Shown piece by piece: positions 23,787 through 33,304 of a DNA stretch of 64,000 bases. Made by a program: the position numbers and the translations under genes. The notes below the pieces were generated by a model that worked only from the letters and a program-made list of their open reading frames with translations, ran no database searches and was not told the origin of the DNA. Within the stretch, counting starts at the first letter, position 1; every line of letters begins with the position of its first letter. This DNA is from a bacterium (lineage in GTDB: Bacteria > SAR324 > XYD2-FULL-50-16), in assembly GCA_018829445.1 (NCBI GenBank), contig JAHJTV010000103.1, forward strand, positions 62,001 through 126,000, in the 5' to 3' direction.

Positions 23787-26333
23787 TTATTCTGTTCGTA
23801 GCAGTTCAGAGACCTCTGTGCTTGAGGTTTTTATGGCCGGATAAATCCCCGCCAGAAGAGCTGCACCAATTGAGATTGTGATCGCCTGCCAGTAGACCTG
23901 TGGTTGTATTATAAAATCGAGTGTCCAGCCAAATGACCGTTTGTTGATAATAAAAACCAGAATCCATGCCATGGCTGTTCCCAGTGGAATCGCAAAAAAT
24001 CCGGCTGATAATCCGATCAGGCCGGATTCAAGAAGAATCATTCTCCAGAGTTGCCCAATTGTCATGCCGGTTGCCCTTAATATTCCCAATTCTTTTGATC
24101 GTTCAAGCATTAAAGACATAACGGTATTCAAAATTCCGATGAAGGCCACCAGTCCTGCCAATATCTGCAAGGCAATGGTAATGGTGAAAGTGCGATCAAA
24201 CACTTCAACTGCAGCGTTCCTTAAATCTCGGTTGGATATGATCATAACATCGTGTTTGTGCTGAAGTCTTTTTTGTATTTTATCTATCGAAGCTTTGACA
24301 TTCGCATCTTTTTTCAGCCTGACAGATACTCCGAGCAATTTCCGATCGTTCCAGTATTGTCGATAGGTTTTATCTGACATCAGGACAATTCCCTGGTCGG
24401 AGGTGAAATCCCTGAATACTCCTGCAATTTTAAATTCCCGTAAACCATGATCTGTCATCAACTCAAGACGTTCATCCTCTTCCGGATTAATTTTATGTTT
24501 CCAGGCAAACGGCTCGGAAATAAAAATCCATCCCATTTGAAAATAGTGATTTTGCTCCCCTTTATTGCCCCTGGTCCAAAGCCAGGTTCTTTTGGCTATG
24601 TCTTTGTCCAAGACGATGATGCTGCTATTGTTGTACTTCCCGGATTCGATTTTCATTGTTGTGATATTATAAATATCTGCTATTGAATCAATAGATAATA
24701 GGTCTACTTTTATATCGTTGTCGATTCCCGGGTTGATAACGCTGGTTGGGCGGATATAGATATCCGCTCTGATTGTATTTGCTAACCAGTTGATCACGGT
24801 TGCCCTGAAACTGCCCACCATGGTACCAACTCCGATTATAACTGAAATCGCTATCATCAAGGAAGCAATGGATACACTGGTGCGACTCAATGATCTGGAA
24901 ATATTGCGAGAGGCTATCTTTCCGATTATCCCTAAAACCAGCGACAAAAAAGGACTGAACAGCCTCATTAAAACCAATGTCAGAACCGGTACCAGAGTGG
25001 CACTCCCAAAAACAATTAGGAGTAAACCGGAGAAACTGATCCACAACTCTCTGGCTGGAAACGAAAGAGTGATAGAACCGGCAATCAGCAGCAGAGATCC
25101 CACAAAAACCAGTAATGGTAATCTCGAACGAATCATTTTTTCCAGAGATGATCGGCGCAATGCCTCCACAGGATTTATACTGGCGGCTTCCCAAGCAGGA
25201 AACGCGGCAGAAATCAAGGAAGCAAATATACCCAGGACAAATGCTTTGAATAATTTCAAATAGGAGACATAAAACTGATTTACCGTCAGGGTAAAGTAGA
25301 GATCTGATATGGTTTGACTGACCATTCTGACAGTACCGGTTCCCAGCACTATTCCCAGCAGAAGACCCGCTGTCGTTCCAAGTAATCCCCAGATAAAAGT
25401 TTCACCAAGAATCAGGACAAAAATCTCTTTTTTAGTAACACCGATGGCTCTCAATGTCCCCAATTGCACCCTTCGCTGCACAACAGAAAAGGTAATGGTG
25501 TTATAGATTAAAAACATACCGACCAAAAGGGCCAGCAGGCTTAGTGCTTTTAAATTGAGTTCGAATGAATGGGACATTTGTCTAATCGCCTGACTTTTAG
25601 TATTAGAAGCCACTACCTGAATATGCTGGGGTAGCTGACTCCTGATCAAAGCAAGACTTTTTGCATCGTCAGGATTGATAATCAGATCGATATAGTGAAT
25701 GCGGTCTCCCATCCCCAGTATCTCTTGAGCAGTAGAAATGTCAGTGATAAGGACAGACGACAAGGCATTTTGGGTAAAGGTGTTCCCACTCGACAATATC
25801 CCGGCGACAATGGTTTTTGCCTGACCATTTTGAGTTAAAAGGGTAATAGTATCACCTGGTTTCAGCTTATTTTCTGTTGCCAGAATCTGACTTATCAGAA
25901 TTTGATTGGGTTTGGTTAGCAAGGTCTGAATAGCACTTGGATCAGGGAATTCGGTTGAGGATGACAGGTAGTTTCTAAATCGTGGTTCCGCAAACGGGTC
26001 TATTCCAAGAATGCGAACCGTTTTTTGATCAAGCTCCCGTATTTTGACATAATCGGATATCACCGGTGCAATTTGACGAAGCCCCATATCTACTCTCAGC
26101 TTTTTATACAATAGCTGATCAATTCCCTGCCTGGGACCGATTATCTGGTGGGTGGCTTTACCCGTAATGCTTTCTGTTGAGAGCTGAAATGATCGACTAA
26201 TACTTTCATTTGCCAGATCAATGGCAACCACAACAGCAACTCCAATTGCAATACCCAGAAACAACAACAGTTTTTGTAGGGGATGACCTTTGGTGTGCCG
26301 CACACTTAGTTTTAACAAAGATAGTATAGACAT
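23787..26333 (-). CDS. FtsX/MacB-type ABC permease (AttFG-like)
   Basis: An 848-residue membrane protein built as two FtsX-like halves. It has an N-terminal helix (about 22-40), a large periplasmic domain (45-250), helices near 265-285, 310-340 and 360-380, a second block of helices near 405-475, a periplasmic domain (about 520-700) and a final three-helix FtsX domain (720-840) with GILRATGMTIGQLWRMIL. The ALRAIGVTKKEI-type coupling motif occurs in the first half. This layout is that of a fused AttF-AttG or LolCE-like permease, a mechanotransmission exporter. It is ten bases downstream of its ATPase gene. Confidence 0.88.
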   Translation of the reverse strand: MSILSLLKLSVRHTKGHPLQKLLLFLGIAIGVAVVVAIDLANESISRSFQLSTESITGKATHQIIGPRQGIDQLLYKKLRVDMGLRQIAPVISDYVKIRELDQKTVRILGIDPFAEPRFRNYLSSSTEFPDPSAIQTLLTKPNQILISQILATENKLKPGDTITLLTQNGQAKTIVAGILSSGNTFTQNALSSVLITDISTAQEILGMGDRIHYIDLIINPDDAKSLALIRSQLPQHIQVVASNTKSQAIRQMSHSFELNLKALSLLALLVGMFLIYNTITFSVVQRRVQLGTLRAIGVTKKEIFVLILGETFIWGLLGTTAGLLLGIVLGTGTVRMVSQTISDLYFTLTVNQFYVSYLKLFKAFVLGIFASLISAAFPAWEAASINPVEALRRSSLEKMIRSRLPLLVFVGSLLLIAGSITLSFPARELWISFSGLLLIVFGSATLVPVLTLVLMRLFSPFLSLVLGIIGKIASRNISRSLSRTSVSIASLMIAISVIIGVGTMVGSFRATVINWLANTIRADIYIRPTSVINPGIDNDIKVDLLSIDSIADIYNITTMKIESGKYNNSSIIVLDKDIAKRTWLWTRGNKGEQNHYFQMGWIFISEPFAWKHKINPEEDERLELMTDHGLREFKIAGVFRDFTSDQGIVLMSDKTYRQYWNDRKLLGVSVRLKKDANVKASIDKIQKRLQHKHDVMIISNRDLRNAAVEVFDRTFTITIALQILAGLVAFIGILNTVMSLMLERSKELGILRATGMTIGQLWRMILLESGLIGLSAGFFAIPLGTAMAWILVFIINKRSFGWTLDFIIQPQVYWQAITISIGAALLAGIYPAIKTSSTEVSELLRTE

Positions 26334-26342
26334 GGTCCAATG

Positions 26343-27017
26343 TTATGTTAACTGGTCCAGTTTTCCACTGCTGATGGTAAAAACATGATTGGCCAGCTGT
26401 TGTATTTCATCACTGTGTGTGGCAATGACTAAGGTTTTTCCTTTTTCGTTGATGAGTTTTAACATCAAATCCAGAACTTTCAACCCGGTGTCATGATCCA
26501 GATTTCCGGTTGGTTCATCGGCGAGGATAATGTCCGGATTATGTACCAAAGCCCTGGCAATAGCTGTGCGTTGTTGTTCGCCACCCGATAGACGGTCCGG
26601 AGTAGCATCCAACCTATTGCCCAGGCCGACCTGGCTCAAAATTTGCTCTGCAGCGTTTCTGGAAACGTCAGCGTTGTTTCCATCCAGTTCGGACATCAAT
26701 ACCACATTTTCCAAAACCGTCAGGGTTGGAATGAGATTAAAGAATTGAAAAACAAAACCAATTCTGTTTCTCCTGAAAATAGTGCGCTGATAGTCGTTCA
26801 TGGTGTTGACCATCTGGTTTCCTATACGAATGGAGCCCTTATCCGGTGTATCGATTCCGCTGATAAGATTTAAAAGTGTACTTTTACCCGATCCACTTTT
26901 TCCAAGGATGGCAGAGAATCGATTTGCAGGGAAACGAACGGAAATTTCATTCAGAATCGAATGCTTTCTCCCCCCCTCCTGGTACGATTTGCTGATATTA
27001 ATAAGCTCAATTTCCAT
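26343..27017 (-). CDS. LolD/MacB-type ABC ATPase (AttE-like)
   Basis: About 225 residues from MEIELINIS. The frame is open 108 bases further upstream, but the extra 36 residues are low-complexity and the family normally begins here; no strong ribosome-binding site decides it. Walker A GKSGSGKST, Q-loop in FQFFNLIPTLT, signature LSGGEQQRTAIARAL, Walker B ILADEPTGNLD and the H-loop TH are all intact. It powers the adjacent FtsX-type permease, and together with the AttH-like protein makes an AttEFGH-like export system at the inner membrane. Substrate unknown; lipids or hydrophobic metabolites are plausible. Confidence 0.9.
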   Translation of the reverse strand: MEIELINISKSYQEGGRKHSILNEISVRFPANRFSAILGKSGSGKSTLLNLISGIDTPDKGSIRIGNQMVNTMNDYQRTIFRRNRIGFVFQFFNLIPTLTVLENVVLMSELDGNNADVSRNAAEQILSQVGLGNRLDATPDRLSGGEQQRTAIARALVHNPDIILADEPTGNLDHDTGLKVLDLMLKLINEKGKTLVIATHSDEIQQLANHVFTISSGKLDQLT

Positions 27018-27406
27018 GTCAATAAAATCAGAACTCAGGTGATTGTAAGTTGGTTCAAAGCATGTAAAAGGCGATAGATGTTGGCTGGAGTCGCTATCGC
27101 TTTTTTGTTGTTCTGAGTATCCCATTTTCTTAAAAAATAAGTAAACTGATTCTTTTATTGATTACCTGCAACAACTGTTGAGGACTGTAACAAGCAGTCT
27201 CATCCCTTTTTGATTATGATGATGGCTAAAAGTGAATGCTGATCAAGACCTGTGTTGGTATTCGGCAACAACTGCCAGAATTTGGGAATTGCCCCTTGAT
27301 CATCTTGGAGATCAGTGGGAAACTGAAATTATTGATTTTGAACTAATCTGTTATTTGACTAACCTTTATCCAGTAAAAAGAATCCACAAAACAAACAGCG
27401 TATACC
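27018..27406. other. Divergent intergenic region
   Basis: Up to 389 bases between the divergent ABC ATPase and acetyltransferase genes (the first 108 may be coding if the ATPase starts upstream). No repeat or clear promoter pair is visible. A short reading frame at 27232-27423 has no recognisable content. Confidence 0.35.
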
Positions 27407-27979
27407 ATGGACATTCTCCGTAGATCTCCCACTCCTCCATTAAAGTCCGGAAAACGTGTTTTTATTCGAAAGCCGTCCCCTTGGGATGAAACCGAATTTA
27501 TAAAGAAAATTGTCGCAAGTAAGAACTTTCATTATCCCTATATTGTCAATAAGTTACATGGTTCTTTTTTTAAACAATATCTGCTCAGATTTGAAGGGAA
27601 AAGTGAAGGGCATCTGGTATGCTCTTTGGCAAATGATGAAATTATAGGTGTTATTAATATCAATGACATTGTTAAAGGTGCTTTTTTTAACGGATATCTG
27701 GGATATTATGTATTTAAGCAGTATGCCGGACAAGGATTTATGTCGGAAGGATTTAAACTTGTGATGGATCGGGCGTTCACGGATATGAAGCTTCATCGGC
27801 TGGAAGCAAATACCCAGCCCACGAACGAGGCTTCAAAAAACTTTTTGAAACGCCATGGCTTTACCCGGGAGGGTTTTTCTCCTCGTTACCTGAAAGTAGC
27901 AGGCAGGTGGCGGGACCATGAAAGATGGGCGCTTCTTAAGGATGACTGGCTGGTTCTTCAAACAAATAATGGGTTCTAA
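27407..27979 (+). CDS. GNAT acetyltransferase, RimJ/RimL-like
   Basis: A 190-residue protein. It has the GNAT acetyl-CoA site QYAGQGFMSEG (Q/R-x-x-G-x-G/A type), followed by the RimJ/RimL hallmarks LHRLEANTQPTNEASKNFL and HGFTREGF, and a closing GRWRDHERWALL. This group acetylates protein N-termini (ribosomal S5, L7/L12), amino sugars or antibiotics; sequence alone does not say which. No strong ribosome-binding site precedes the ATG. A repeat-rich region follows. Confidence 0.85.
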   Translation: MDILRRSPTPPLKSGKRVFIRKPSPWDETEFIKKIVASKNFHYPYIVNKLHGSFFKQYLLRFEGKSEGHLVCSLANDEIIGVININDIVKGAFFNGYLGYYVFKQYAGQGFMSEGFKLVMDRAFTDMKLHRLEANTQPTNEASKNFLKRHGFTREGFSPRYLKVAGRWRDHERWALLKDDWLVLQTNNGF

Positions 27980-28459
27980 TAATAAAGCTCTCAGCGATCA
28001 GCAATCGGCTGTCCGCTTTAATTTGACTCGCTTCGCTCCATTATCTTGGATATTCAATGCAATTGACTTAAGGTCTTACACCTTCATTGAACTACGAAAA
28101 ATGCAAAATACAAATGGTAGGGCGGGGTTACATCCCAGAAGCACTTACTTAAGCACATTTTGCCAAGAGCTGGGAATATGGTAGGGCGGGGTTACATCCC
28201 CGCCAGAACTAACTCAAAGGCGGCCATGTAAGGCCGCCCTACCGTTATTCCCTGCAATAGATTAAAAGTTCCTGTGTTCTGGTTATGAAGGTCAATTAAA
28301 TACATATAATTTCTTAAGTTAATGACACTGATTGAATATTTATTATAACGCACCGAAGGTGTTCAGAATAAAGCTGAAGGGCGACTGCAAAAATTTGATG
28401 GCTTTTCTAAACTTGCTGCTATTTTAAAAGGCTAAAATAGTTATAAAACCAAAACAAGG
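27980..28459. other. Repeat-containing intergenic region
   Basis: 480 bases with no credible gene. It holds a partial foldback repeat (28116-28137), the complete foldback element (28172-28252), and a hairpin CTATTTT/AAAATAG (28419-28440) just before the DUF523 gene. An apparent 88-codon frame through it is an artefact of the repeats. Confidence 0.6.
28172..28252. repeat. Foldback (MITE/REP-like) element, complete copy
   Basis: Terminal inverted repeats read GGGAATATGGTAGGGCGG on the left and the complement of GGGAATAACGGTAGGGCGG on the right. Inside are two hairpins: GCGGGG-TTACAT-CCCCGC and GGCGGCC-ATGTAA-GGCCGCC. The two inner loops are complementary to each other. A related but interrupted copy lies at 60455-60723 and a truncated one at 28116-28137. 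No ORF is inside, so it would be non-autonomous. Confidence 0.75.
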
Positions 28460-28996
28460 GTGAAAAATTTGAGTAATAAGATAATTTCCATTAAAAATTC
28501 CAAAAGATCCAAAATCCTGATCAGTGCGTGTCTGATCGGGGAAAAAGTAAAATATAACGGGTTGGATAATGCCCTGATTTCAGAAAAGATAGAACGATGG
28601 AGTCAAGAGAATCGGTTGCTCCCGATTTGTCCGGAGATAGAAGGGGGGCTGACGGTTCCCAGAAATCCGGTAGAGATTCAAGCTGGAGAAGGGGTGGATG
28701 TTTTGAGCGGAAAAGCGAAAGCTATGGATAGTCAAGGCAGAAATGTGACAAAAGAGTTTATTGACGGCGCCGAGTCAACCCTTGAACTGGCCAGAAAACA
28801 CAATGTAAAAGTTGCCATACTAAAAGAGAGAAGCCCCTCTTGTGGCAGCAGTATCATCTATAATGGTCAGTTTAATGGTACTTGTATTAAAGGTATGGGA
28901 GTTACTGCCAGATTATTGTCGGAAAATAATATAAGAGTTTTCAGCGAAGAAAAACTGGATGAGGTGGAGGAGCTTATAAACACGCAGGAAATGTAG
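28460..28996 (+). CDS. DUF523 family protein
   Basis: About 178 residues from the GTG at 28460; a TTG at 28469 has AGGGTG at better distance and could be the true start. DUF523 landmarks are all present: ISACLIGEKVKYNG, LPICPEIEGGL, PRNPVEI, and SPSCGSSIIYNG with GMGVTARLL. The paired conserved Cys (ISAC, CPE, SPSCG) suggest a metal or Fe-S site, but the activity of the family is unknown. Cytoplasmic, with no operon partner. Confidence 0.88.
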   Translation: MKNLSNKIISIKNSKRSKILISACLIGEKVKYNGLDNALISEKIERWSQENRLLPICPEIEGGLTVPRNPVEIQAGEGVDVLSGKAKAMDSQGRNVTKEFIDGAESTLELARKHNVKVAILKERSPSCGSSIIYNGQFNGTCIKGMGVTARLLSENNIRVFSEEKLDEVEELINTQEM

Positions 28997-29188
28997 CGAA
29001 AGATTGAACGCTCTCATCAATCCGCTTTTTGTGTACATGCCCCAATCTTCTATTATTTCTTAGAATTAACAGAACGCTTTCATGTGATACCGCGGTGTCA
29101 CTCAAAAAACGCAAGATTCGTGTCAAATCTGCCGCATCTTGTCAATCCAAACTCGCAAAGGTTTTCTATTCCGTTTTATATCAGCAAT

Positions 29189-29695
29189 CTAGAATGTTCC
29201 TATATAATCAGCTTTTCCAATTTCCAAACCATTATGCCTTAAGATGGCATATGCTGTTGTCACATGAAAAAAGAAATTGGGAAGTGATTTATGCAACAGA
29301 AACGGCAATCCTTTAAAGGACGAGCTTTTTCCGTGTAGTGTGTAAGTGATGGTTTTGTCTTCCGAACCGTCAATATCCTCTTTTTTAAGGGTTTTTAAAT
29401 ACTCAATGGTTTTATCGACACGATCCGTAAGATTCGTTAAACTGGACTCCCCATCCTGAAAAACCGGTGGTTCCACACCGGCTAATCTGGCGGCACATCC
29501 CTTGGCAGTATCTGTTGCAATCTGAATCTGTTTCAATAGGGGGAACATATCCGGATAGAGACGAGCATTGACCAATACATTCGAATCGAATTTCCGGTTT
29601 TCAGCATACAGAGCTGCTTTTTTCAAGATTGCGGAAAGGGCTTGCAACATCTGAGTAAAGACAGGCACAGAAGCCTGGTACATGGAAATAGTCAT
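29189..29695 (-). CDS. DUF1993 family protein
   Basis: A 168-residue all-helical protein. It fits DUF1993, a DinB-related four-helix bundle: MTISMYQASVPVFTQML at the start, LYPDMFPLLKQIQIATDTAKG in the middle and FFHVTTAYAILRHNGLEIGKADY at the end. His residues in the last helices could bind metal as in DinB/YfiT proteins. The function is unknown. An AGGAGAA-like ribosome-binding site precedes the ATG on the minus strand. It is convergent with the DUF523 gene and divergent from the kinase gene. Confidence 0.88.
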   Translation of the reverse strand: MTISMYQASVPVFTQMLQALSAILKKAALYAENRKFDSNVLVNARLYPDMFPLLKQIQIATDTAKGCAARLAGVEPPVFQDGESSLTNLTDRVDKTIEYLKTLKKEDIDGSEDKTITYTLHGKSSSFKGLPFLLHKSLPNFFFHVTTAYAILRHNGLEIGKADYIGTF

Positions 29696-29947
29696 ATGGT
29701 TTCTCCTGGAAAAGGAAGTTTTCGGATTAACGAAAGTGCTCTAAAAAATGATTATCTATCTGCCATTTCTCAATGTTTGAGTTTACTGATTGTCTTAGAT
29801 CTGTAGCAAGGTAAATTTTGGATGAAGATATTATTGTCATTTATCACCATCTGCACTGACAAAACCCTCAAATCCATCTAATATACTCTCATAGTCTCTC
29901 ATTTAAGAAAGCAGCCTGATTTTCAATCTTATTATTTAGGACATTCA

Positions 29948-30931
29948 TTGAACAATTTATCAGCAGATTTCGCGAGCCTTGGACCGGATCAAATCATTAA
30001 TGCCGTTGAAGGAGCAGTGGGGCAGAGGATGTCGGGATTCACCTCACCGCTTCCCAGTTATATTAACCGGGTTTATGAACTGCAAACAATGGCTGAAGAG
30101 CGCTTAATTGCCAAGTTTTATCGACCGGGAAGATGGAGCAAAACAGCCATCGAAGAAGAACATGAATTCATGCGGGATTGCGCTTTGGCTGAAATTCCAG
30201 TGATTCTGCCAATGGAATTGCGCAATGGTTTGACACTTGAAGAGATCGACGGGATTTTGTTTTCTGTTTTCCCCAAACAGTTAGGGCGCGAATTTGAAAT
30301 GCTCAAAGATGAAGATTGGCGACAATTTGGAACCTTAATCGCCCGCATCCACAATTCGGGGCAAATCAGCGATGCCCCTAACAGGGTACGCCTACACCCC
30401 CTCCAGTCAACCAAAAATGACGTCCGGCAATTGATCGAAGGTGGTTTTCTATCCTCGCAATACAAAAATGATTTCAAAAAAGTATGCGATCAGATCATGG
30501 AAATCGCAACTGATCTTTTTAAAGACACTGAATCCATCAGAATTCATGGTGATTGCCACGGCGGCAATGTCCTTTATCGACCGGAAAGCGGCATCAGGCT
30601 CATAGATTTCGATGATATGATGATGGGACCGCCCATCCAGGATTTATGGCTGGTATTGCCTGAATATGCCGACAAATGCCAATGGGAAATAGAACAGATG
30701 ATAGAAGGCTACGAAATGTTCAGATCATTCGACAGAAGAACCGTGCGACTGATTGAGCCATTGCGAGCCATGAGAATTATTTACTTTTTGGCCTGGTGCA
30801 GTCGACAGGCAAACGATCTCCATTTTAAAAATAACTTTCCCGGATGGGGAACGGAAAGCTTCTGGTCTATCGAGGTCAACGGTCTCACTAACCAGCTTCA
30901 TGTTATTATTGAATCGTTAAAAAAAGAGTAG
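29948..30931 (+). CDS. srkA: Stress response kinase A (SrkA/YihE/RdoA-like)
   Basis: A 327-residue aminoglycoside-phosphotransferase-fold kinase, nearly the same length as E. coli SrkA. Family features: the opening segment with VGQRMSGFTSPLPSYINRVYEL, YRPGRWSKTAIEEEHEF (lysine and glutamate of the N-lobe), catalytic IHGDCHGGN (His200, Asp202, Asn207) and metal-binding DFDD (Asp220). SrkA is a cytoplasmic Ser/Thr kinase linked to survival under oxidative and envelope stress. The start is a TTG with AGGA eight bases upstream. It stands alone. Confidence 0.88.
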   Translation: MNNLSADFASLGPDQIINAVEGAVGQRMSGFTSPLPSYINRVYELQTMAEERLIAKFYRPGRWSKTAIEEEHEFMRDCALAEIPVILPMELRNGLTLEEIDGILFSVFPKQLGREFEMLKDEDWRQFGTLIARIHNSGQISDAPNRVRLHPLQSTKNDVRQLIEGGFLSSQYKNDFKKVCDQIMEIATDLFKDTESIRIHGDCHGGNVLYRPESGIRLIDFDDMMMGPPIQDLWLVLPEYADKCQWEIEQMIEGYEMFRSFDRRTVRLIEPLRAMRIIYFLAWCSRQANDLHFKNNFPGWGTESFWSIEVNGLTNQLHVIIESLKKE

Positions 30932-31180
30932 TGCTCCTCCTTTATCATTGGCGTAGTCGGCATGCTCTACCCAGCTCATTACCGAGCTTTTGCCAGGTGA
31001 CAGTGAACCCAGACGGGAATATTGTCTATATGAAAATGAAGTTGACCGATAAATAACTCACAGAGAGGCACACCCAGAGAATAATAGTAAATATTTAGAT
31101 AATACTAAAAGATATTCGGGGTCATCTGGGTGATTTGGGTTCCTGTCCAAAATCCCTGCTTCAGGATAGGACCCCGCGAT

Positions 31181-32377
31181 TCAAGGTTTAACAGTGAATA
31201 TACTTTTTTGACCACACAGGAGAGTATTAATTTGTCGCCAACCGATTACCTGGCCGTCTTTCCGATCCTGAATTTGATCGCCTCCGTAAACCAGATAACA
31301 GGGTGTGGTTGAACCGGAATTGAGTTTACTAAAGAAGGATAAGCCTTTAAACATCTGTGGATTAACGGTTTCTGCCGGTTTAATCTCGACGGCCGTTAAA
31401 TTCTGGCCCTTTTCCAACAGCAAGTCGATTTCATGTCCGGTATTGTTTCTCCAGAAAAAAGCATCGGGCTGCATTCCCCGGTGATGTTTTAGCTTCAGAT
31501 ATTCTGAGATTACATATGATTCAAAAACGTTTCCTCGCAGGTAGTGGTTCGCCAGTTGTTCCGGAGATTGAATATTAAGTAGAGAACAAAGAAGTCCGGT
31601 GTCGTAAAAGTACAATTTTGATTGTTTGACCAGGCGTTTACCAAAATTTTTAAAGTGAGGGCGAAGAAGGAAAACGACAAAGCTTGCTTCAAGTATGGAA
31701 ATCCACGACTGAATCGTTTTGTGGGTGACACCCAAATCATTTGAAAGACTGGAGAAGTTTAACAACTGTCCGACCCGTCCGGCACAAAGTTTTATAAATC
31801 TTTGAAAAACACTTAGATCTCCAATATTCTTTATGCTTCGAACATCTCTTTCAATATATGTCTGGATATATGAGGGAAAATAGTCTTTCGGATCGACGTT
31901 TCGATCAAATAAAACAGGATAACCGCCGTAAAACAAAGCCTTATCAGGATCCCCACTTAACAGGTCGACCTCCATAATTTCACCCTGTGAAAAGGGATGA
32001 AGATGACAAACCGCCACTCGACCAGCCAGTGATTGTGTAATACTCTCCAGCAACAAAAAGTTTTGTGATCCGGTCAGGATGTATTTTCCCATTAATCCGG
32101 ATTCATCAACGATGCCCTGGAGATAAGAGAAAAGAGATGGAACCTTTTGCGCTTCATCGATGATAACACCGGATTTCGAATGAAGTCGCAAAAATCGTCG
32201 CGGATCTTCTTCCGCAGCAATCCTGTCGTCAATATTTTCCAAATTCAAATAGGCAAATTTCGGAAAAAGAGATCGTACCAATGTCGTCTTTCCCGATTGT
32301 CGGGGACCGGTCACCGTTATGACCGGAAAACCTTTTGCCAGATCCTTTATTTTCCCACCTAACAGCCTGGGTATCAT
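31181..32377 (-). CDS. AAA ATPase with DUF4143 domain
   Basis: About 398 residues from the ATG at 32377; an in-frame TTG lies 24 bases upstream. The N-terminal P-loop domain has Walker A GPRQSGKTTL and Walker B VIIDEAQKV, then the sensor-like LTGSQNFLL. The C-terminal part is a DUF4143 domain (HNTIQSWISILEASFVVFLL-like and FWRNNTGHEIDLLLE, D-x-x-x-E nuclease-like residues). Many such proteins exist in varied genomes, often as isolated or mobile genes; a biological role has not been fixed. A palindromic promoter (32551-32598) precedes it. Confidence 0.85.
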   Translation of the reverse strand: MIPRLLGGKIKDLAKGFPVITVTGPRQSGKTTLVRSLFPKFAYLNLENIDDRIAAEEDPRRFLRLHSKSGVIIDEAQKVPSLFSYLQGIVDESGLMGKYILTGSQNFLLLESITQSLAGRVAVCHLHPFSQGEIMEVDLLSGDPDKALFYGGYPVLFDRNVDPKDYFPSYIQTYIERDVRSIKNIGDLSVFQRFIKLCAGRVGQLLNFSSLSNDLGVTHKTIQSWISILEASFVVFLLRPHFKNFGKRLVKQSKLYFYDTGLLCSLLNIQSPEQLANHYLRGNVFESYVISEYLKLKHHRGMQPDAFFWRNNTGHEIDLLLEKGQNLTAVEIKPAETVNPQMFKGLSFFSKLNSGSTTPCYLVYGGDQIQDRKDGQVIGWRQINTLLCGQKSIFTVKP

Positions 32378-33304
32378 AAATCTGCTTTTTCTTTGTTGCA
32401 ACTGTTTAACAACTATCAGGTTGAATCCGCCAGGTTTATGGAGTACCTTGCATCCAATGCTGTTGCCTATCTTACCGCAAATACCACTGTAAACTTGGCT
32501 TGAAGCGGTGATTGGCCGGAAACACTGAATAGTTACATTTCGTTTGGCAAAAGATAACCTTACAAATTGGGAATGTCAATATCAATTTGTAAGGTTATTT
32601 GAGAACATTGCGTCTTTTACGGCCTGGATTGATTTCAAAAATCTTTAAGGATTTTAAATAATCAAAGTGCCCTAAGATGATTCAACTGGCCAGTAAACGT
32701 TCATGAACTGGAAAATTTAATGGAATGTTAATTTGGGTTAGGGAAAGGAATTCCAACAACCGGAACTGGAGACTTATCGATTTGAAGTAAGAACTTCTGA
32801 AAGAATCCCCACTTTTGATGAAAATGAGAAGCTTTTGATGGCAAAAGCCCTGCGAACGACGAATGATAAAAAACGGTAATCAGCAAACTGGATGCTTTTA
32901 AAACTGGAATGAAAATGAGGGAAGGGTCATTATAGGGGGTCATTTAAAATGAGAAAAGTATACCTTAGGGTATTCTCCCGGTTTTATTGAGATTGATTGG
33001 AATTTCGGTTTTGCTTTAAATGAGAAAAAGTGAAGGTTATTAGAAGAAATTTGCATTAGAATTGAGAAAAATAAAACACTTTACTTCTTTTTTAGTCGGG
33101 TGCATGTATGAGTCTTCAATACTATGTTCATATACATACAATCATGCGACCTCGTGTCGCCCTTCAACATCAGTTTCACCGGCTGCCACGCCGATGGCTG
33201 ATTAATGATATTTTTGCCAAGGCCACCTAACTCAAGACCTGCAGAGGCGATACGCAGTCCGGTGTAAACACTTGTTAAGTGGCGTAATTAGTGAGAAGTA
33301 TGAA
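32378..33304. other. Long intergenic region, no gene seen
   Basis: 927 bases upstream of the DUF4143 gene and downstream of hicB. It contains the palindromic promoter (described separately). A 71-codon minus-strand frame at 32728-32943 has no recognisable content. The piece at about 33120-33290 has a different base composition and partial dyads, and might be the remnant of a lost gene or cassette. Confidence 0.45.
32551..32598 (-). promoter_or_regulatory. Palindromic promoter/operator of the DUF4143 ATPase gene
   Basis: Perfect 16-bp arms at 32554-32569 and 32583-32598, with a 13-base spacer. On the minus strand TTGACA falls in the spacer (32579-32574), and 17 bases later TATCTT (32556-32551) overlaps the end of the far arm. 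Reading direction is toward the ATPase gene, about 170 bases away. The geometry suits a repressor site covering the promoter, possibly autoregulation. Confidence 0.6.

Noticed and set aside
27918..28184. 88-codon plus-strand frame after the acetyltransferase gene
   Set aside because: Overlaps the acetyltransferase end in another frame and consists largely of repeat sequence.
32728..32943. 71-codon minus-strand frame in the long gap
   Set aside because: No start signal, no recognisable sequence and atypical composition.
33228..33285. attC-like ends (ACCTAAC ... GTTAAGT) near hicAB, as in an integron cassette
   Set aside because: The outer boxes fit loosely, but the inner arms do not pair as in attC sites and no integrase or second site is visible.
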